Assembly: GCA_027627225.1 (NCBI GenBank)
Contig: CM051038.1
Location: 47,268,843-47,332,842, forward strand
Direction of reading: 5' to 3'
From: Congeria kusceri
Taxonomy: Eukaryota; Mollusca; Bivalvia; Myida; Dreissenidae
DNA length: 64,000 bases
The notes below the pieces were generated by a model. It was not told the DNA's origin. It did no database searches and was given only the letters and a program-made list of their open reading frames with translations. The translations under genes were made by a program, and so were the position numbers. Position 1 is the first letter of the stretch. Each line of letters opens with the position of its first letter. Below are positions 10,658-24,089 of this stretch, one piece after another.

Positions 10658-12809
10658 AATCGACTGTATCCAGTTATTGCCGACGAAGCCAATTTGTTTA
10701 ATACATTTAGTGTCCTAGTTACCCGTAAAAGAAATATATTTCCAATGAACGATTTTTGCTTTGAGAAATCCTCACAGTGTCTGCACGATTTCGTTATCGC
10801 ACCGGAAGTTGCGGTTAATTATTCATACGGTAGGGTGATTTAGGGCATGGTAGCTACACATTATAAGCTGAAAATGGGATAAATCTATGACAATTCGTAA
10901 GTACTTTTTGAAATTTACATTCTCTGAAAATTGTATTTTCATATGAGAGCGTATGGCATCTTATTAGAACCCGAACTATTTTAAAAAATGTGTATTTTGT
11001 GAAAAGAGATGCTCTTGTTCTCCCAGGTCGATATATTGTTCTGTAAAAACAACAACAACAACAACAAACTGTTCTTATAATATATTTTCCAAAGTATTTA
11101 TTCTATTTGATAATTGGACGATTCTATTTTCTTCGATTAAAGAACAATATTTTATTCTAAGTTACTTTTTTAGCAGCGGAAAACCCTTTACTTTAAGGAA
11201 CAGTTAAAAAAGTTACTGTATGCCTAGTTGCATCAAGTACTGTATGTTAGTTGCAAAATATGCATCGGCGCTGTATGCCTAGTTGTGAAAACATATTTTA
11301 GGCATCTTTTCCGTCTTTTCCAGGTAAAAAAGGGCAATTGGCAATACTTTAATTGTAACTACTATTTCAAAGGTTGTCTTTAATGGATCCACAATAAAAG
11401 AATCGCCTGTTTGCGAAGAAACTGTTTGAATTTCAGTAACAACTCTCTACAATACAATAATTCAGCACCCACAATATATTTTATTTTCCAAACAGGTTTG
11501 CAAAAACCCAACTTCATACAGTATATTTCAGAGTATTAGTATGCAATAATAAAATTAAATCTGGTTGGTTGCAAACATTGAATGTTATATTATTCAATTG
11601 CACTGCATAGTTTTTGAAGAAATCGATGACATCAACATGTTTTTCTTTTGAATACCTTTTCTACATATATAAACACGAGGGATCACATTTCATTTCCAAA
11701 ATCCATTTCAAATTTTGCATGGAATGCAGAATCCAGTAAAACAAGCACATTTAATGCGCGTCAAAATTTCTAAATCCGGCGCAAGCATCCATCTGAAATC
11801 AAGCATAATAACGGGAATCCGACGTACTAAAAGTTAGAATGACATCCACATCCATTACGTGTATAAATTAATAGATAACCCTAATACATAGTATTTTACC
11901 TCATAATTACCACGCCATGAAAATCAATACCATGGATTAAGTTTATTGTCATGGAATGGTCATAAATTACGAGGGGTTATCCAGAATTAGCCGGTTTGGC
12001 TTTGAATTTTATTTATTGCTTCATATATTTTAATGAAAATTTTAGAAACAAGTGTTCATTTATTATTTGATTCGGATACAAAACAATATTTATTTCAAAG
12101 CAAACACTCTGTTGTTCGTTGCTATAGCAATCCATACCCGTGTAAGCGGTAGATCTGCAACGATTCAGCCACGGCTCTATTCGATTCGATTTCGATTTCA
12201 AAGATCAATTAGTTTAATATTTCGATTCGATTAATTTATGTTTATCTTATCGAAAGTGGTAAAAATGTGCCCACTTTGGAAACTGGGAAAAAACTCCCAG
12301 GGGATTGTTTTTTTCAAACATGTCAAAACGCATCAAAAACAAGTTTCATACTTATTTTAAGATTAAACATAGTATATCTTAGAAGGACCTGAGAAAACCT
12401 TTCAAAATAACTTTTAAAATTGGAATTTTTATTACAGCCACATATAAAATTGTGTCTATATAAAACGATTGTTTTATGGTTATATTGAATTTTTATGCAT
12501 ATAAAAGACATAAAACCCGGTTTTAAAATTTACATAAATCCCATGTTTTTGTTCCAGCCTGAAAAAGTGGGAATAAAATCCAGAGGGAAAACGAAAAATC
12601 CCATGGGAAAATGGAAAAATCCCACGGGAAATCAAATTGTGCACATATATTACATAATGAAAAAAAATATTTTTTTATGTTAAAAACCTCATTTATTAAT
12701 CACAATTGAACGTTTTGACGAATACTTTATGTAAAATAGTAATATCTCCAAGAAAAAGGGTACTTAAGTTTGCGAAATTTCGGTTTCGCAAAGTTTTTTC
12801 GGTGGCTGT
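10658..12809. other. Gene-free AT-rich stretch
   Basis: Holds a (CAA)n run at about 11047-11067, and at 12240-12630 a low-complexity patch repeating gggaaaa / atcccatggg. Small frames on both strands around 12052-12909 follow the base composition and are not credible genes. Confidence 0.4.
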
Positions 12810-13380
12810 TAACTCTGTTTTGTATTTCAACGGAGTTATGCCCCTTTATCACATAGATTTTCTGGTTAAAGTTTGTATTCAAAAGTTTTGTAACTTCAAT
12901 ACAACATAAGCTTTTCACTTGACACTTGCAACTAACCTTTGTCATCAACTCCAGTATCAGGGGCAACCTTCCCCATATATCATTTTGTATTTTGACATAG
13001 TTATGCCCCTTTTTCACATAGATTTTGAGGATAAAGTTTATATTCAAAAGTTTTGTAACTTCAAAACTACGTATGTTATCACCTGAAACTTGTCCCTTTT
13101 TTACATAGATTTTATGGTTAAAGTTTATATTAAAAAAATGTGTGACTTCAAATCTACAGAAGTTATTCACTTGAAACTTTTAACTAACCTTTGTCATCAA
13201 CTCTAGTATCAGGGGCAACATTACCCATAACTCTGTTTTGTACTTTGACAGAGTTATGCACACATTTTACATAGATTTTGTGGTTCATGTTTTTGTTCCA
13301 AAAATGTTTAAACTATGCAAGGCTTTCATTAAAAGTTTTGTATTTTAACAAATTTATTCCCCTTCCACTATCAAAAATAT
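12810..13380. repeat. Degenerate tandem repeat, 'gagttatgcccct' family
   Basis: About four units: each has tctgttttgtattt(tg)ac, agttatgcccctttttcac, atagattttgtggttaaag, a 'caaaagttttgtaacttca' phrase, then cacttgaaac and 'ctttgtcatcaactc.agtat'. Units start near 12812, 12980, 13088 and 13230. This is a widespread mollusc tandem repeat. The 147-codon minus frame across it is an artefact. Confidence 0.8.
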
Positions 13381-13410
13381 TTATAAACTGAAATACTTCG
13401 AATAGTCAAG

Positions 13411-13440
13411 CGCGCTGTCCTCTGACAGCTCTTGTTTACA
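13411..13440. repeat. Short GC hairpin ending the tandem array
   Basis: GCGCGCTGTCCTCTGACAGC forms a stem (CTGTC/GACAG) and is followed by tcttgttt. A GC hairpin near the end of AT-rich repeat DNA is the form of a Helitron 3' end, but the expected CTRR terminus is not evident. Confidence 0.35.
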
Positions 13441-15408
13441 GAGCTGTACCCAAAGTTGGGCGCAATACAATAACATATTTTGGGTACGGGGAATTTTTAA
13501 AAGAAGGTATATTTGAAAATAAAATGTTTTTTAGTTAAGATATGTAAAATAAGTAATAACATGAAATTTTGAGTTTGATTTCCAATCAAATTACTTTAGA
13601 ACTAAGAAAAAAACAATATAATAATAATTATAATCATAATATTAATATTTAAATAGAATATTTCATTTATATTAAGCAAATTTACAGAAACGTCTTAGTT
13701 ATTACCGTAAAATGTACATTTACTGAAATGCCATGTACCAAAATTACCGTAAAATTTATTAGTGCATTTTGATATGTAATAAAAACTACGACAGTAGTGA
13801 TTTTTTGTATCGAAGGTCGGTTCCAAATAATGTAAATGTAACAAGTGTACTGGACAATATGATTAAACAAACAACAAATGTACTTGGTTTGAACAGGTAA
13901 ATCCAGCAGATTCACTATACAACAACTTATACAACAAACAGAAGATTTCAGTCAACTCTATTCAAAAGTTAAAATTATCTACATGTACATTCAACCTTAG
14001 CAAAAGTTTTTTCTGTTCAGTATATAATGTTATATGTACAGGTATACGGCGACCAAACGACAGTGCAACAACAAATGATTTCTTAATCTCCCGTCTGCGT
14101 TTTCCTTCTTAATCAATAGTGTCGGAATGTTTTGTCTGCGTTTTAGCCAGAGCCGTTCTTGATTTGAAAATAGCCCCAATCCCAGCTTGCTTTAATCGAA
14201 CGTACACAGGTAATTCGTTTTGACCACGTGACCTGTGTGTACACACTTCAACAGATGATAACCTTCTATAGGTTGTTTTCCAATACGAGAGAAAAAAGGC
14301 ATATTCGTAAATTTGTTAAAGCATGGAAGCAGGGTAGACAATTACTTCTTTATTACCAGACACAGGAAAACGATATGCACTAATTGCATTAACTTTTATG
14401 GCAGCCAGGGATCTAACCCATGTACACACTTTAAGAATGTTAACACATTCATCACAGGCAGTTCAAACCTTAAGGTGTCAACTGTCGTTGACCATGAGAA
14501 GTCTGCGAGACATTTCATCAATATTTACGATTATTCTACGATCGTAATTTACGTACCGAGATTTATGTAGTTGTTTACGATTATACATATATTCCGTGTC
14601 ATCAACGAAATTGTAAATGCACTATACACGCATATACGACTTCATAAATTATGGTATTTGTTTACCGAAAAAAATCGTGACGCAGTCTAAAAATTTGAAA
14701 TGACGTCATTGTCGCGCACTGCTTTCGAAATGAACAAGTTGATTAAAGGGGTTGAAAACACGGACGTGCACTTAAAATTCTATAAAATTGATGATTTTTG
14801 ATACAACTACAGGATGATTCAAGAGAAAGATTCCCGTGAATCACTGTGTTGGTTGTTACTGTATTCCTAGATATTTTTATCATAAAGAAACGAACAACAA
14901 TAAAAACCTGTATGCAGAGCTAGGTGTGCATTACAGTCGAAAATAGATGTAGGCAATTGTATAGATATATGTATTTTCATTAAATCTGGAATAAACTTGA
15001 GTTAAAAGAGTACAATACACATTATTATTATACACTAATAAGTTGTTAAGTGACCCAAAGTACGAGCGTCTACATCGCTGCGAAGACTTTATTCCAACAT
15101 GGGATATATACACAGACAGATCTTGCTACCCTAAGTTTTAATATGCTAGTCTTTATTTTTTCAACTTAATTTTGTTTTTTGATCGCTTTTCATAGCAAAT
15201 TTCAACAAAAACAACATATTACGTAAATATACGAGCACTCCTAACCAGTCGTAAATTTATGTATGAAATGTATGTAATCCGGCGTTACGATTTGTTATAT
15301 GAAAAGCAACTTTGGTATAATGTCGTAATTTATGTAAGTCGTAGCTGACGGCTGGTATAACTACCGTTGATAAAACGCCTCCCTGGCTGACATTTCAAGG
15401 TTACTGCA
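13441..15408. other. Gene-free stretch
   Basis: A perfect CRE palindrome TGACGTCA lies at 14701. The phrase cgtaa(a)tttatgta recurs in both orientations between 14530 and 15340, suggesting a decayed inverted-repeat element, but borders could not be fixed. Confidence 0.35.
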
Positions 15409-16560
15409 GGGCAAAGGACAGCACCTCCAAGGAGGTCAGCCAGTGCCCTTCAATTTGTGCCGTGTATTATTTTAAGGAGCCTGAACGGCTCTGGTATCTT
15501 TGTAAGAATGCCCATGCTGTAGCAAAGAAAGGACGACCGTTAATAGACTTCACTTGGCTATGCAAACTCGATCAAGCAAAGGCGTCAGATGTTCGATCCA
15601 TTTACTGCTGACCCGTTTATTTTGTAAATTGCAGGTACCCCTTGAATGAAGGCAGTATATAGTGTGACTGATGCGATGGTCTTTTCCTTAGTAGTGGATG
15701 TGTCTACCGATATTAGTAGCAAAGAACAAGAATCGATCTATGTTAAACATTCAACAAATGAAAGGGTCGAAAAAAAGTTCCTTAGCATCTTTCACCCCAG
15801 AGTACAAAGTCGACAGATCTTTACCAGTTGATCAACATCACATTTGATTCACTTGGCCTTCCCAATGGTTATTTGATCGTAGTTTAATATTATTAATATA
15901 TAGCTCTAGATACGTATGTATTCTTAATTAATGCCTCATCAATGATCACTGTATACATTTAAAACTGCATGGAACAATTAAACAATATTAACATAGAGTG
16001 CTAATCAGCAGCTAAATTTCATGAGATAATGAAACAAGACTTTTCTTATTGGAACAAAAACGTGGCCTTATCAAATCACCCGAATCGTTAAATTATATCA
16101 GGGTTATTTATTTTGGTCTGATCTTATACCTTCTATTGTTGGTATATACATGTATATTTAATAAATTGTTTGTTGCAGACAAGCTTGTTGGGATTGGCTC
16201 GGATGGAGCGTCGAACATTGCAGTAAGGAAGGGCGGTCTTGCCACTTTGCTGCAAAAAGGCCATTTAAGGTTTGTTAACATACACTGCTTGTGCCATCGC
16301 CTCAAACTTTCCTTCAGAAATGAGATAAGGAGCAAACGCTTTATGACAAACTCATGGCAGTCCTCATCGGTCTGCATTTCTTTTACAAAAAGTCGCACAA
16401 AAACAAATATAATCTTCTGAATGCTTTTACTGCATGACCTTCAAGGGTGTATTGCTACCAAACTTTATTGGAGCTCGATGGCTGCCACATAGAAAGAAAT
16501 TCATTTTATACAGAAAAATGGCAAGGAAATTCAAAATGTTGGAACAGATTATTGTCTTTT
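15409..16560 (+). pseudogene. hAT transposase-derived (ZNF862/DUF4371-like) gene remnant
   Basis: Three in-order blocks are recognisable. At 15409-15610 an open frame includes AKKGRPLIDFTWLCKLDQAK, the start of the DUF4371-type region. At 15646-15831 FSLVVDVSTDISSKEQESIY carries the catalytic-region DxSTD pattern. At about 16180-16330 KLVGIGSDGASNIAVRKGG and FVNIHCLCHRLKLS follow, then, after a frame shift near 16335, DKLMAVLIGLHFFYKK and remnants of the GARWLPHT box near 16470. Splice-like junctions separate blocks: ttgtaaattgcag at 15633 and ttgtttgttgcag at 16179. Intervening stops and shifts make it non-functional. Intact proteins of this kind are RNase H-fold transposases, often domesticated in animals; this one seems to have had introns. 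Confidence 0.8.
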
Positions 16561-17388
16561 AAATTTGTTCTGAACTTTTATGTGTTACAATTGATTGGTT
16601 GCTGAAAGACCCTGCGAAGGAATGTCCACTGACTGGGGAAGAGCTATTTGATGGTGGCTGAAGAAATGTGATACTCGTAATAGATATTCTTCTCGGTCGT
16701 CCCCCAACCTTAGTCTACTGTGAAACATCACTCCCGCAAGTGAAATTCGTCAAGACCAGCAGAAGGGTGAAGCTGAGTAACAGAGCACTGGGTGACCTGC
16801 TTCAAGTAAAACTCAGATGTTGACCAGTACGACCAAAAGGAGGCTATTATGAAGTGGATGATATACTCACATATATCTGCGAATCATTTAAGGTGCGGTA
16901 CCTTGAAAAAATATATAGAGGATATTCCTTTGTTTTCGGTGTGATAACGCGTGATATCATCACCGGAAAGGGAGACACTATTTCCAGGAGCGCTTGCAAA
17001 GTGCAAAGGATACGTTGGATGCTAAAATTAAGTTTGGACCAAGGTGACCAGCTCCAATGCCTTGTGGGTAAAACTTGTACCCGCAAGACATTGTCTGTTC
17101 TAGTCTCCGTGGCTCAATACGACTGAGGAAAAACCACGAGAAAAAAAGTTCAATATATCGGATAAGTATTCTTAACATTTGCTGTTATTAATCTATTAAA
17201 CTTTTCTATTTTGGTAATTTTTTATGATAAATGATGACAACATCTACAATTAAATTTTGTCCATAAAAAAAATAATTAAAAAGTAGTCCATCACTGTGAG
17301 TAATATAGGGATATATCTCACTGTTATTTTTCTATATTTTTCTACTTAGCATCAAATAAATACAGTTAAGTATTTTGTTACGTTTCAG
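16561..17388. other. Region after hAT remnant, possibly its decayed 3' part
   Basis: A 90-codon frame at 16854-17126 has no recognised domain. A competing frame near 16940-17040 reads YFQERLQSAKDTLDAKI and looks more protein-like, so this may be degraded coding sequence. Confidence 0.3.
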
Positions 17389-17480
17389 GTTGGTTCAGCG
17401 TTACCTCGTTGTGGCAGGCGTCTGGGTTATCCCTGTAAAAAGGATAGGAGAATCTACCATTAGGGGTGATGACAAAGCAG
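17389..17480 (+). CDS. Exon-like 92-bp ORF, unassigned
   Basis: A polypyrimidine-type acceptor (tgttacgtttcag) precedes 17389 and a donor (GCAG|GTACAT) follows 17480. The only fully open frame between them reads LVQRYLVVAGVWVIPVKRI, then GESTIRGDDKA. It starts with one split base and ends with one split base. Being 900 bases downstream of the hAT remnant in the same orientation, it may be a leftover exon of that gene. Function unknown. Confidence 0.3.
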
Positions 17481-17759
17481 GTACATAACATATCGCTGGC
17501 TTATGTAATTCCGAAGGAATTGTTGATTAATGATACAATGATGAAACAATGAACATATAATTTATCAAATATTGTATAATGATAGCCACATAGTAAAACT
17601 TACAAAATTTATATTTGCATATCACCCTTGGTCATTTTTTTAAATTTATACCATAAGGCTAGTGACATAGGGAGACAACTCAGTCCAGATCTGGCAGTTG
17701 AGTGACAACAATGACAATGACAACATAAAAAGCAATCACGCCATTCGCTTGCTGTTACG

Positions 17760-17945
17760 GTCTCACTGTCATCAGCATCCCTTTTACTTTCTGTGTCCGC
17801 CCCAGAGTCGTCAAATATACTAATTCATAATACCTTAATAAATTTGAAAAACAGGTTTCACCAGCAGGATTCGAGCTCATGAACGCTGGTTCAAAATTAA
17901 CGCGCCGCGCTTTACCGCCTGAGCCATTAATTCGTATCGATAGCA
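17760..17945 (-). mobile_element. tRNA-headed SINE, minus orientation
   Basis: On the minus strand TGGCTCAGGCGGTAAAGCGC matches a polymerase III A box and GAGCTCGAATCC, 48 bases on, matches a B box. The body then runs toward lower coordinates. The tRNA part does not fold into an intact cloverleaf, so it is a SINE rather than a tRNA gene. Confidence 0.65.
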
Positions 17946-18653
17946 TGAAATGTATACGAATACAAACATGTGCAGTGAGTTTTTAACTTATTGAAGTGTA
18001 CCGTCCGCTTATATGATTCATCTATTTGCGGGAGAAACCATTACTCTAGAACATCGTCCCGTCTCAATGCGCACTGTTTATACTGCCGAATGTCGTGGCA
18101 ATGGCAAATAAAGCCGACTATCCGCCGTTAACATTCGGCGAGCTGCACGATATTCTACATAAAACATGAGGAACTTCGGCTAGTTTTGTAGTGTTGACAA
18201 TGTATACACCAGAGTGGACTTGAACAGGTTTAAATTTCATTTATTGTTCATTTTATGAAAATGTGTATAAGAGTTTAGCACATAATGTATTACTGTGTAT
18301 GTTTATTATATTAACATTAAACGTTTTTAATGCTTAGTTAAACGTCACCTTGTTAGTGCTTTTAAGTGACTTGGCGAACCGAAATGATTGGAAAATCATC
18401 CGACAGCCGGACAATGTCTGACTGAAATACGAGAGACTAAATGTTTTAAAGTCTTAAAACAGTGTCACGTGTTTTACATAGATTACAGTAAAGTGAAAAG
18501 AAAATCAGTATTAATGCAGACTACTTATACCTGCGAATTATGTATTATTAAATACTTATGTATTAATTAAAATGTATTGACTGCGCGCCTAATTTCGTTT
18601 TAATAAATGTAAATTTTGTTTACATGAACTACAATTGTATGTTGTCTTTTAGA
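17946..18653. other. Gene-free stretch
   Basis: No supported feature seen. Confidence 0.4.
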
Positions 18654-19870
18654 TCACCTGAGCACGAAGTGCTCAAGGGTGAGCAATTCTGGTCAGACAC
18701 CGTCCGTCGTCGTCGTCGTCCGTCGTCGTCGTCAGACATTTACTTAAACAACTTCTTCTCTGAAACTGCTTGGCGGCTTTCAACTAAACTTGGCAGGAAT
18801 GTTCATGTGATGGTCTTTTGTCACATTTGTTTCAATTCATTTGATTGTCTAGAAACCTCTGGTTGCCATGGCAAACAAAAGATAAAAAAACAGAAAATCT
18901 TTAAAGTCAACTGGCTGGATTTCAATATTATTACACAAAACTATTTTTGCCTAAAACTACCGGCTGGATGTCAACTTAATTTCTCAGAAATATATTCCTT
19001 GGGCGACCATCTATCAAATTCTTCAAATCATTTTGGTTTGTTAATACACATGACCGCCAGAGGTCGGGTCAGTTTTCCTTATATCGCTATCTTGAAAACT
19101 TAAAAAATCTTCTTGTCTGAAACCACTGGCTGGATTTGAAAACAGTTTAACAGAAATGTTCCTTAGGTGACCCTCTCCTAATTTAAAAATCTTCTCCTCA
19201 AAAACCGCTGACCTGATTTCAAAACTGTTCGTTAGGTCACCTTCCACCTAATGCCTTCAAATCATTTTGATGCGTTAAAAAACAATGCCACCAGGGGGTG
19301 GTGCAGTTTTTTGTATTGAGCTATATAGAACACTTTGAAAACCTTCTCAGAACCGCTGACCTGATTTCAAAGTAATTTCACGAAAATGTTTGTTATGTGA
19401 CCGTCTACCAAATTTCTTTAAATCATTTTGATTCGTTAAAAATATGGCCACCATAGCGTGGGTCAGTTTTTCTTATATAGCTATATAGGAAACTTTGACA
19501 ATCTTCTTCTCACAAACCGCTGGACGGATTACAAAATAATTTCCCATAAATGCTCCATGCGTGACCCTCTACCACAATTCTTCAAATCAGTTTGATTCGT
19601 CAAAAATATGGCCACCAGGGGTGGGGCAGTTCTTTAAAGCTATATAGCAAACAATGAAAAATCTTCTCAAAAACATAAACCGGATTTCAAAATAATTGCA
19701 CACAAATGTTCCTTGGGTGACCCTCTACAAAATTTCTTAAAAGCATTTTGAGTTGTAAAAAAACAACACTGCCGCCAGGGGGTAAGGCAGTTGTCTTTAA
19801 AAGGTTACACAGTCAATTTTGAAAACCTTCTTGTTAGAAACGACCGACCGTAATTTCAGAATAAGTTTGC
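18654..19870 (+). repeat. Mollusc tandem repeat array, left part
   Basis: Begins with tcacctgagcacgaagtgct and a (CGT)n run at 18706-18735, then seven or so units of about 165 bases. Each holds cttctcagaaaccgctgg, 'gatttcaaaataatttcac', 'tgttccttgggtgaccctct', 'caaatcattttgattcgtta' and ggccaccagggggtggggca. The family is common in mollusc genomes. A LINE interrupts it; the end of the array is at 22430-22660. The 159-codon frame at 18624 is an artefact of the repeat. Confidence 0.85.
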
Positions 19871-22435
19871 ACAAATGCATTTTTTTCACTTTTAATTTAT
19901 TTAATGTATTTATGTATTTTTTATTATTATTTTTCATGTTTTTTATTACAACGTCTTTATTCGTATACATATCATATACACAAGTACATATTACATATGA
20001 CATAGTACATTATTATACAGTGATGGACGCAAAACCACACTCAATGTACATTTGTGTTAAATTCAGAGTTATAAAAAAACACGAAGAAAAAAAGGCAGGT
20101 TGCACAGAGTCTGATGTTATACATGTGATATATACTAAACGCAAAGCATTTAAATGTATTTCTTTTCTGCACAAATCGCACAGTTGTCATAGTAATGATT
20201 ATAATACAGTTTTGTTGATGTTTACGATCTTTCCTTTATTGTTTCTGATAGTTTAATATTACTATATATATTATAAGCCCATGCTAAACCTTTTATTAAA
20301 CCATTATAATTTATGATCTTATTTCTTCTTCAAGCAAAAATGTATCTTTTCACTTCAAGGCATAACATATCGATATTGTCTTTTCCTGGTTTAGTATTTT
20401 CCAAAATAATAGTCTTACAATTTACGATATTTCTTATGTTTAATTTGTGTACCAGATCTTCGTTTATATCTATTATTAAGTTTTCGATTTTTTCACAATT
20501 GCAAAATAGATGAAGTATTGTTTCTTCATGCTCAGTGCAAAATGTACATGTACTATTACTGATTCATTTCATTTTACTCATTAAGGAATTTGTACCTAAT
20601 ATTTGGGTAGATTGAAACCATTGTAAATAACTATCTCGTGTTATGTAGAAAATGTTTTTTAAAATATAGTTCCATTCATCATCGGCAATAGCAAACATTG
20701 CCCATTTGTTTTTACAAATTAGTTCTATGTCATTTTCAATAAAACAATCATATATTGATATAGAATTACTTTCAAAACATACAGCATATTTGGCATAGCA
20801 TGACAGGGTAGACTTGTGTACCAAAACATATGTGGTACTAAACTGCAGGTTCAATGACTTAATAAATCTCCTCACTGAATGTATAAGGCCTTTATAATGA
20901 ATAAAGTTCATCGTTTTACCATTAAGAAGTTCAATGTGTGCTTTACTTAAAAATGATTTTGAATCGATTACTATGTCTCTAACGAATCTGACACGCCTGT
21001 CGTACAAATCCTTAAGAAAAAATGGTTCATTACCAATCTTAAACTTAAAATTATAAAACAAAGGCATGTTGAGAACACTATTAACATCTGAAATTTTAAA
21101 ACATCAATAAATTGCTCATAACACGTGAACACTTCAAACCAAACATCAGTTTTTCTTTTACCTTTTACGACAGAAGCATAATGTTTTCCTGTGTTAAAAA
21201 ATGTCCCTATATTAAAGAGAGATCTAATTACAATTGAAAATTTACTGTCGTACCATGAATACAATTTGCTTAACCATGATAGTTTTATTTTCTTAGAGTA
21301 TGCATATATATCTAACATATTTAATCCACCATTTTCATATTTTTGTACAAGAATTGAACTTCGTATTTTGTAAGGTTTATCATCCGATACAAAGTCAAAC
21401 AGAAGTTTATTATTCTATCAAGGGTATCCATTTTAGGTGTTTGTATCGCAAAGAAACAGTGAGTAAACAGTGGAAGTATTAAAGACTTTATAACAGTAAT
21501 TCTACCAATTGGGGTAAGTAGTCGTTTTTTCCACATATTGATAAAATTAATAGCTTTATTAATTTTTTTTTTCAGAAAAATTAAGATCTATCATACTTTG
21601 TAAGTTATCATCAAAAATGATTCCTAATAACTTAAATCTCCTTACACCCCATGTTAGTTTGTATTTAGTCTTTATTGAGCTTTATTTCAGTGCTCCTATC
21701 CAAATAACAATAGTTGTATCAAAAGTCACTTTCAGGCTAGATAGTAAAGAGAACTCATGAAGCATGTCAAAATACAGTTTAACGAATTTTCTGAACCATC
21801 TAACAAAAGAGAAGTATCGTCAGCAAATTGGGAAATTTTGTATTCAATACCACTGATAGTAATGCCTTTTATATCTGGACAGTTTTTAATCTTTAAGGCT
21901 AATAGTTTCGCACATAAAATAAATATGTAAGGTGAATTGGGGTCTCCCCGTCTACCGCCGCGGCCTATTGAAAAACCTCTCAGATAAAAATCCATTTAAT
22001 TGGACCATTGTGTATTTTATAGAAAAGTTGAAATCCAACGTTTAAATCTAAGTCCAAAATTAAAAAAAGCTTAAAGTTTGTTCAATGCAGTGGAAGGATA
22101 GTGTGTCGAATGCTTTTTCGAAGTCAATTAGCATAATAAGACCTGGTATTTTGTTATTCTCAGCATAGTTCATCATGTCATATAGTAGGCTTGTGTTCTC
22201 CCCAATATATCGCCCGGAAACAAAGCCAGTTTGATATTTTGAGATAAGCGTTGGTAAGTATGATTTTAATCTATTTGCTATCGTCCTAGATGCTAATTTG
22301 TAAACAGTATTAAGAAGAGTAATTGGTCTCCAGTTTTTAAGGAAGTGTTTTGGCTTGTTATCCATAGGTAAACAAGTAATTATACCCAATTGCACAATGC
22401 TTCTTGGTTGACATTGCATCTTTTTGAAAATCTTC
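19871..22435 (-). pseudogene. 5'-truncated L1/Tx1-like LINE ORF2, minus strand
   Basis: Minus-strand order from high to low coordinates: reverse transcriptase fingers (NWRPITLLNTVYKLASRTIA, then SGRYIGENTSLLYDMMNY and LIMLIDFEKAFD) at 22060-22430; the RGDPNSPYIF and QFADDTSLLLDGSENS boxes at 21732-21995, the latter holding the catalytic FADD; the thumb (LTPIGRITVIKSLILPLFTH) at 21321-21536; connection at 20564-21318; and a zinc-binding end (STCTFCTEHEETILHLF) at about 20490-20570. Frames change between blocks and stops occur, so it is dead. The 5' end lies inside the 'accaggggg' tandem array, and similar T-rich flanks (tgcatttttt at 19876, tgcatctttt at 22425) may be remnants of a target duplication. 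Confidence 0.88.
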
Positions 22436-22660
22436 TTGTCTGAAAACACTTGCTGGATTTTGAAAGATTTCACATATTCGGAATTGTTTCTATTATTTAT
22501 CAAAATCCTTCATATTATTTTGATTTGACAAAAAGCATTGCTGTCAGTGGTCCATCGTTAATGCCCATTGTCACATCTATGAATACGCTATTTACGTTTT
22601 ACTAGCTATTGTTATTCATTCAACTCAGGTGGGCGACTGAGGGCCATTTGACCCTCTTAC
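22430..22660 (+). repeat. Mollusc tandem repeat array, right end
   Basis: Resumes after the LINE with tgaaaatcttcttgtctgaa and ends with actcaggtgggcgactgagg then ccatttgaccctctt, the closing phrase of this family. Confidence 0.75.
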
Positions 22661-24089
22661 TAAACGCCTTTTGAAGCAAACCCTATATGAATTTACTTTT
22701 TTTGCTATTATATAACGCATTCAAAAGGTTTATTATTATTTTTTTTTCATGTTTTCATACTGTTATGTTTAGAAAGCAAAAACAAAAAAACACACTATCG
22801 AATAGCTTTCACAACGATAAAACAATGATTGTCTGTGTTCAAATATAAAAAATCAGCAAGAATGATACCATAATTGTCATCACATTTCTTTTGTGTAGGT
22901 CAATATACCATCTGCATCAGCAGGAGAGAAACATATTTATGACAAGATAGGAAATGCATCAGCCGAAGAGAAACTATTATGTTAAGTGTCCTTTATTTAA
23001 TTAAGAAGACCAATTGCAAAAGCCTGTTTGAAATTTGAAAGAAAATTAAAGATCATTTTTAATTGTTAAAGTGTGTATGTACGATCTTTCATGTCAATCA
23101 TTTTCAAAATAAGCACATGAAAGTGAAGATAAAATGTGAAAGCAAACAGAAAAACAGAAACATGACGAAGAAAACACTTCAATATCATATAAATCAACAA
23201 GTTCTAGTGTCGACTTGTGCATCGTTTATTAGTGTTGTGTAACCTCAACAACTGACAAGTCTGACTCAACGTATATTTTGCGTATTTGAGTTTCCGCTTG
23301 TACAGACGAAAACTGTTTGGTGATTAAAAACTAGCTTATTGTGCGTTTAAAAGCAATGTTTGTTCTTAACTTTTATTCCATTTTAAATAGAAATATAATT
23401 TATATTACGTTAATTAACTTAATTTTTTAAATTGTATTTATGCCACTATTTCTGTTGTAAGATCATACATACACACTTAAAAATTCGAAAACAACTAGTT
23501 GAACAACTGCACTGAATTTCAAGAACGATCACATAATTAAAGAACACCACACAATTTAAATATACTATATATACAGTTTGGGACAAAACAATATATCAGC
23601 GTATATGCCTAAACACAATATTGAAACGTTATTATATATGCAAACATCAACCAAAGTTTTGTTTAGACATTAATATGTTATACTAAACACATTCCTTACA
23701 TTGAGTGCAATAAAATCCAATTAATATGAATTCATTTTAGAAGAGAAATATTTCCGTGTCTATGGGTCAAAATTGTAACAATGTTTAAAGATACTGGTTT
23801 TTATTATCATAATACAATTACATCATGACTGTAGAACACAAACCAAATATATATAAATGTATTATAAGTATGGTACTTTGTACTTGAACAAGATAACATT
23901 CCATAGAAAATGCGTAATTATTATTAAAAAAATAAAGAAGAAACAATTTTAAACATATGCCCGATTTTTTAAAAGTTTGTTAAACTGATATTTATATTAT
24001 TTACTTAGAAAATATATATTATGTCTTATTTAAAAACATAAGTGTAATATTTAATCAATATATTAAAAAACACACAGTTATTCTATATA
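22661..24089. other. Gene-free AT-rich stretch
   Basis: No supported feature seen; several A- and T-runs only. Confidence 0.4.

Noticed and set aside
12706..13170. 147-codon minus frame and opposing plus frames
   Set aside because: Produced by the 'gagttatgcccct' tandem repeat; sequence repeats internally and resembles no protein.
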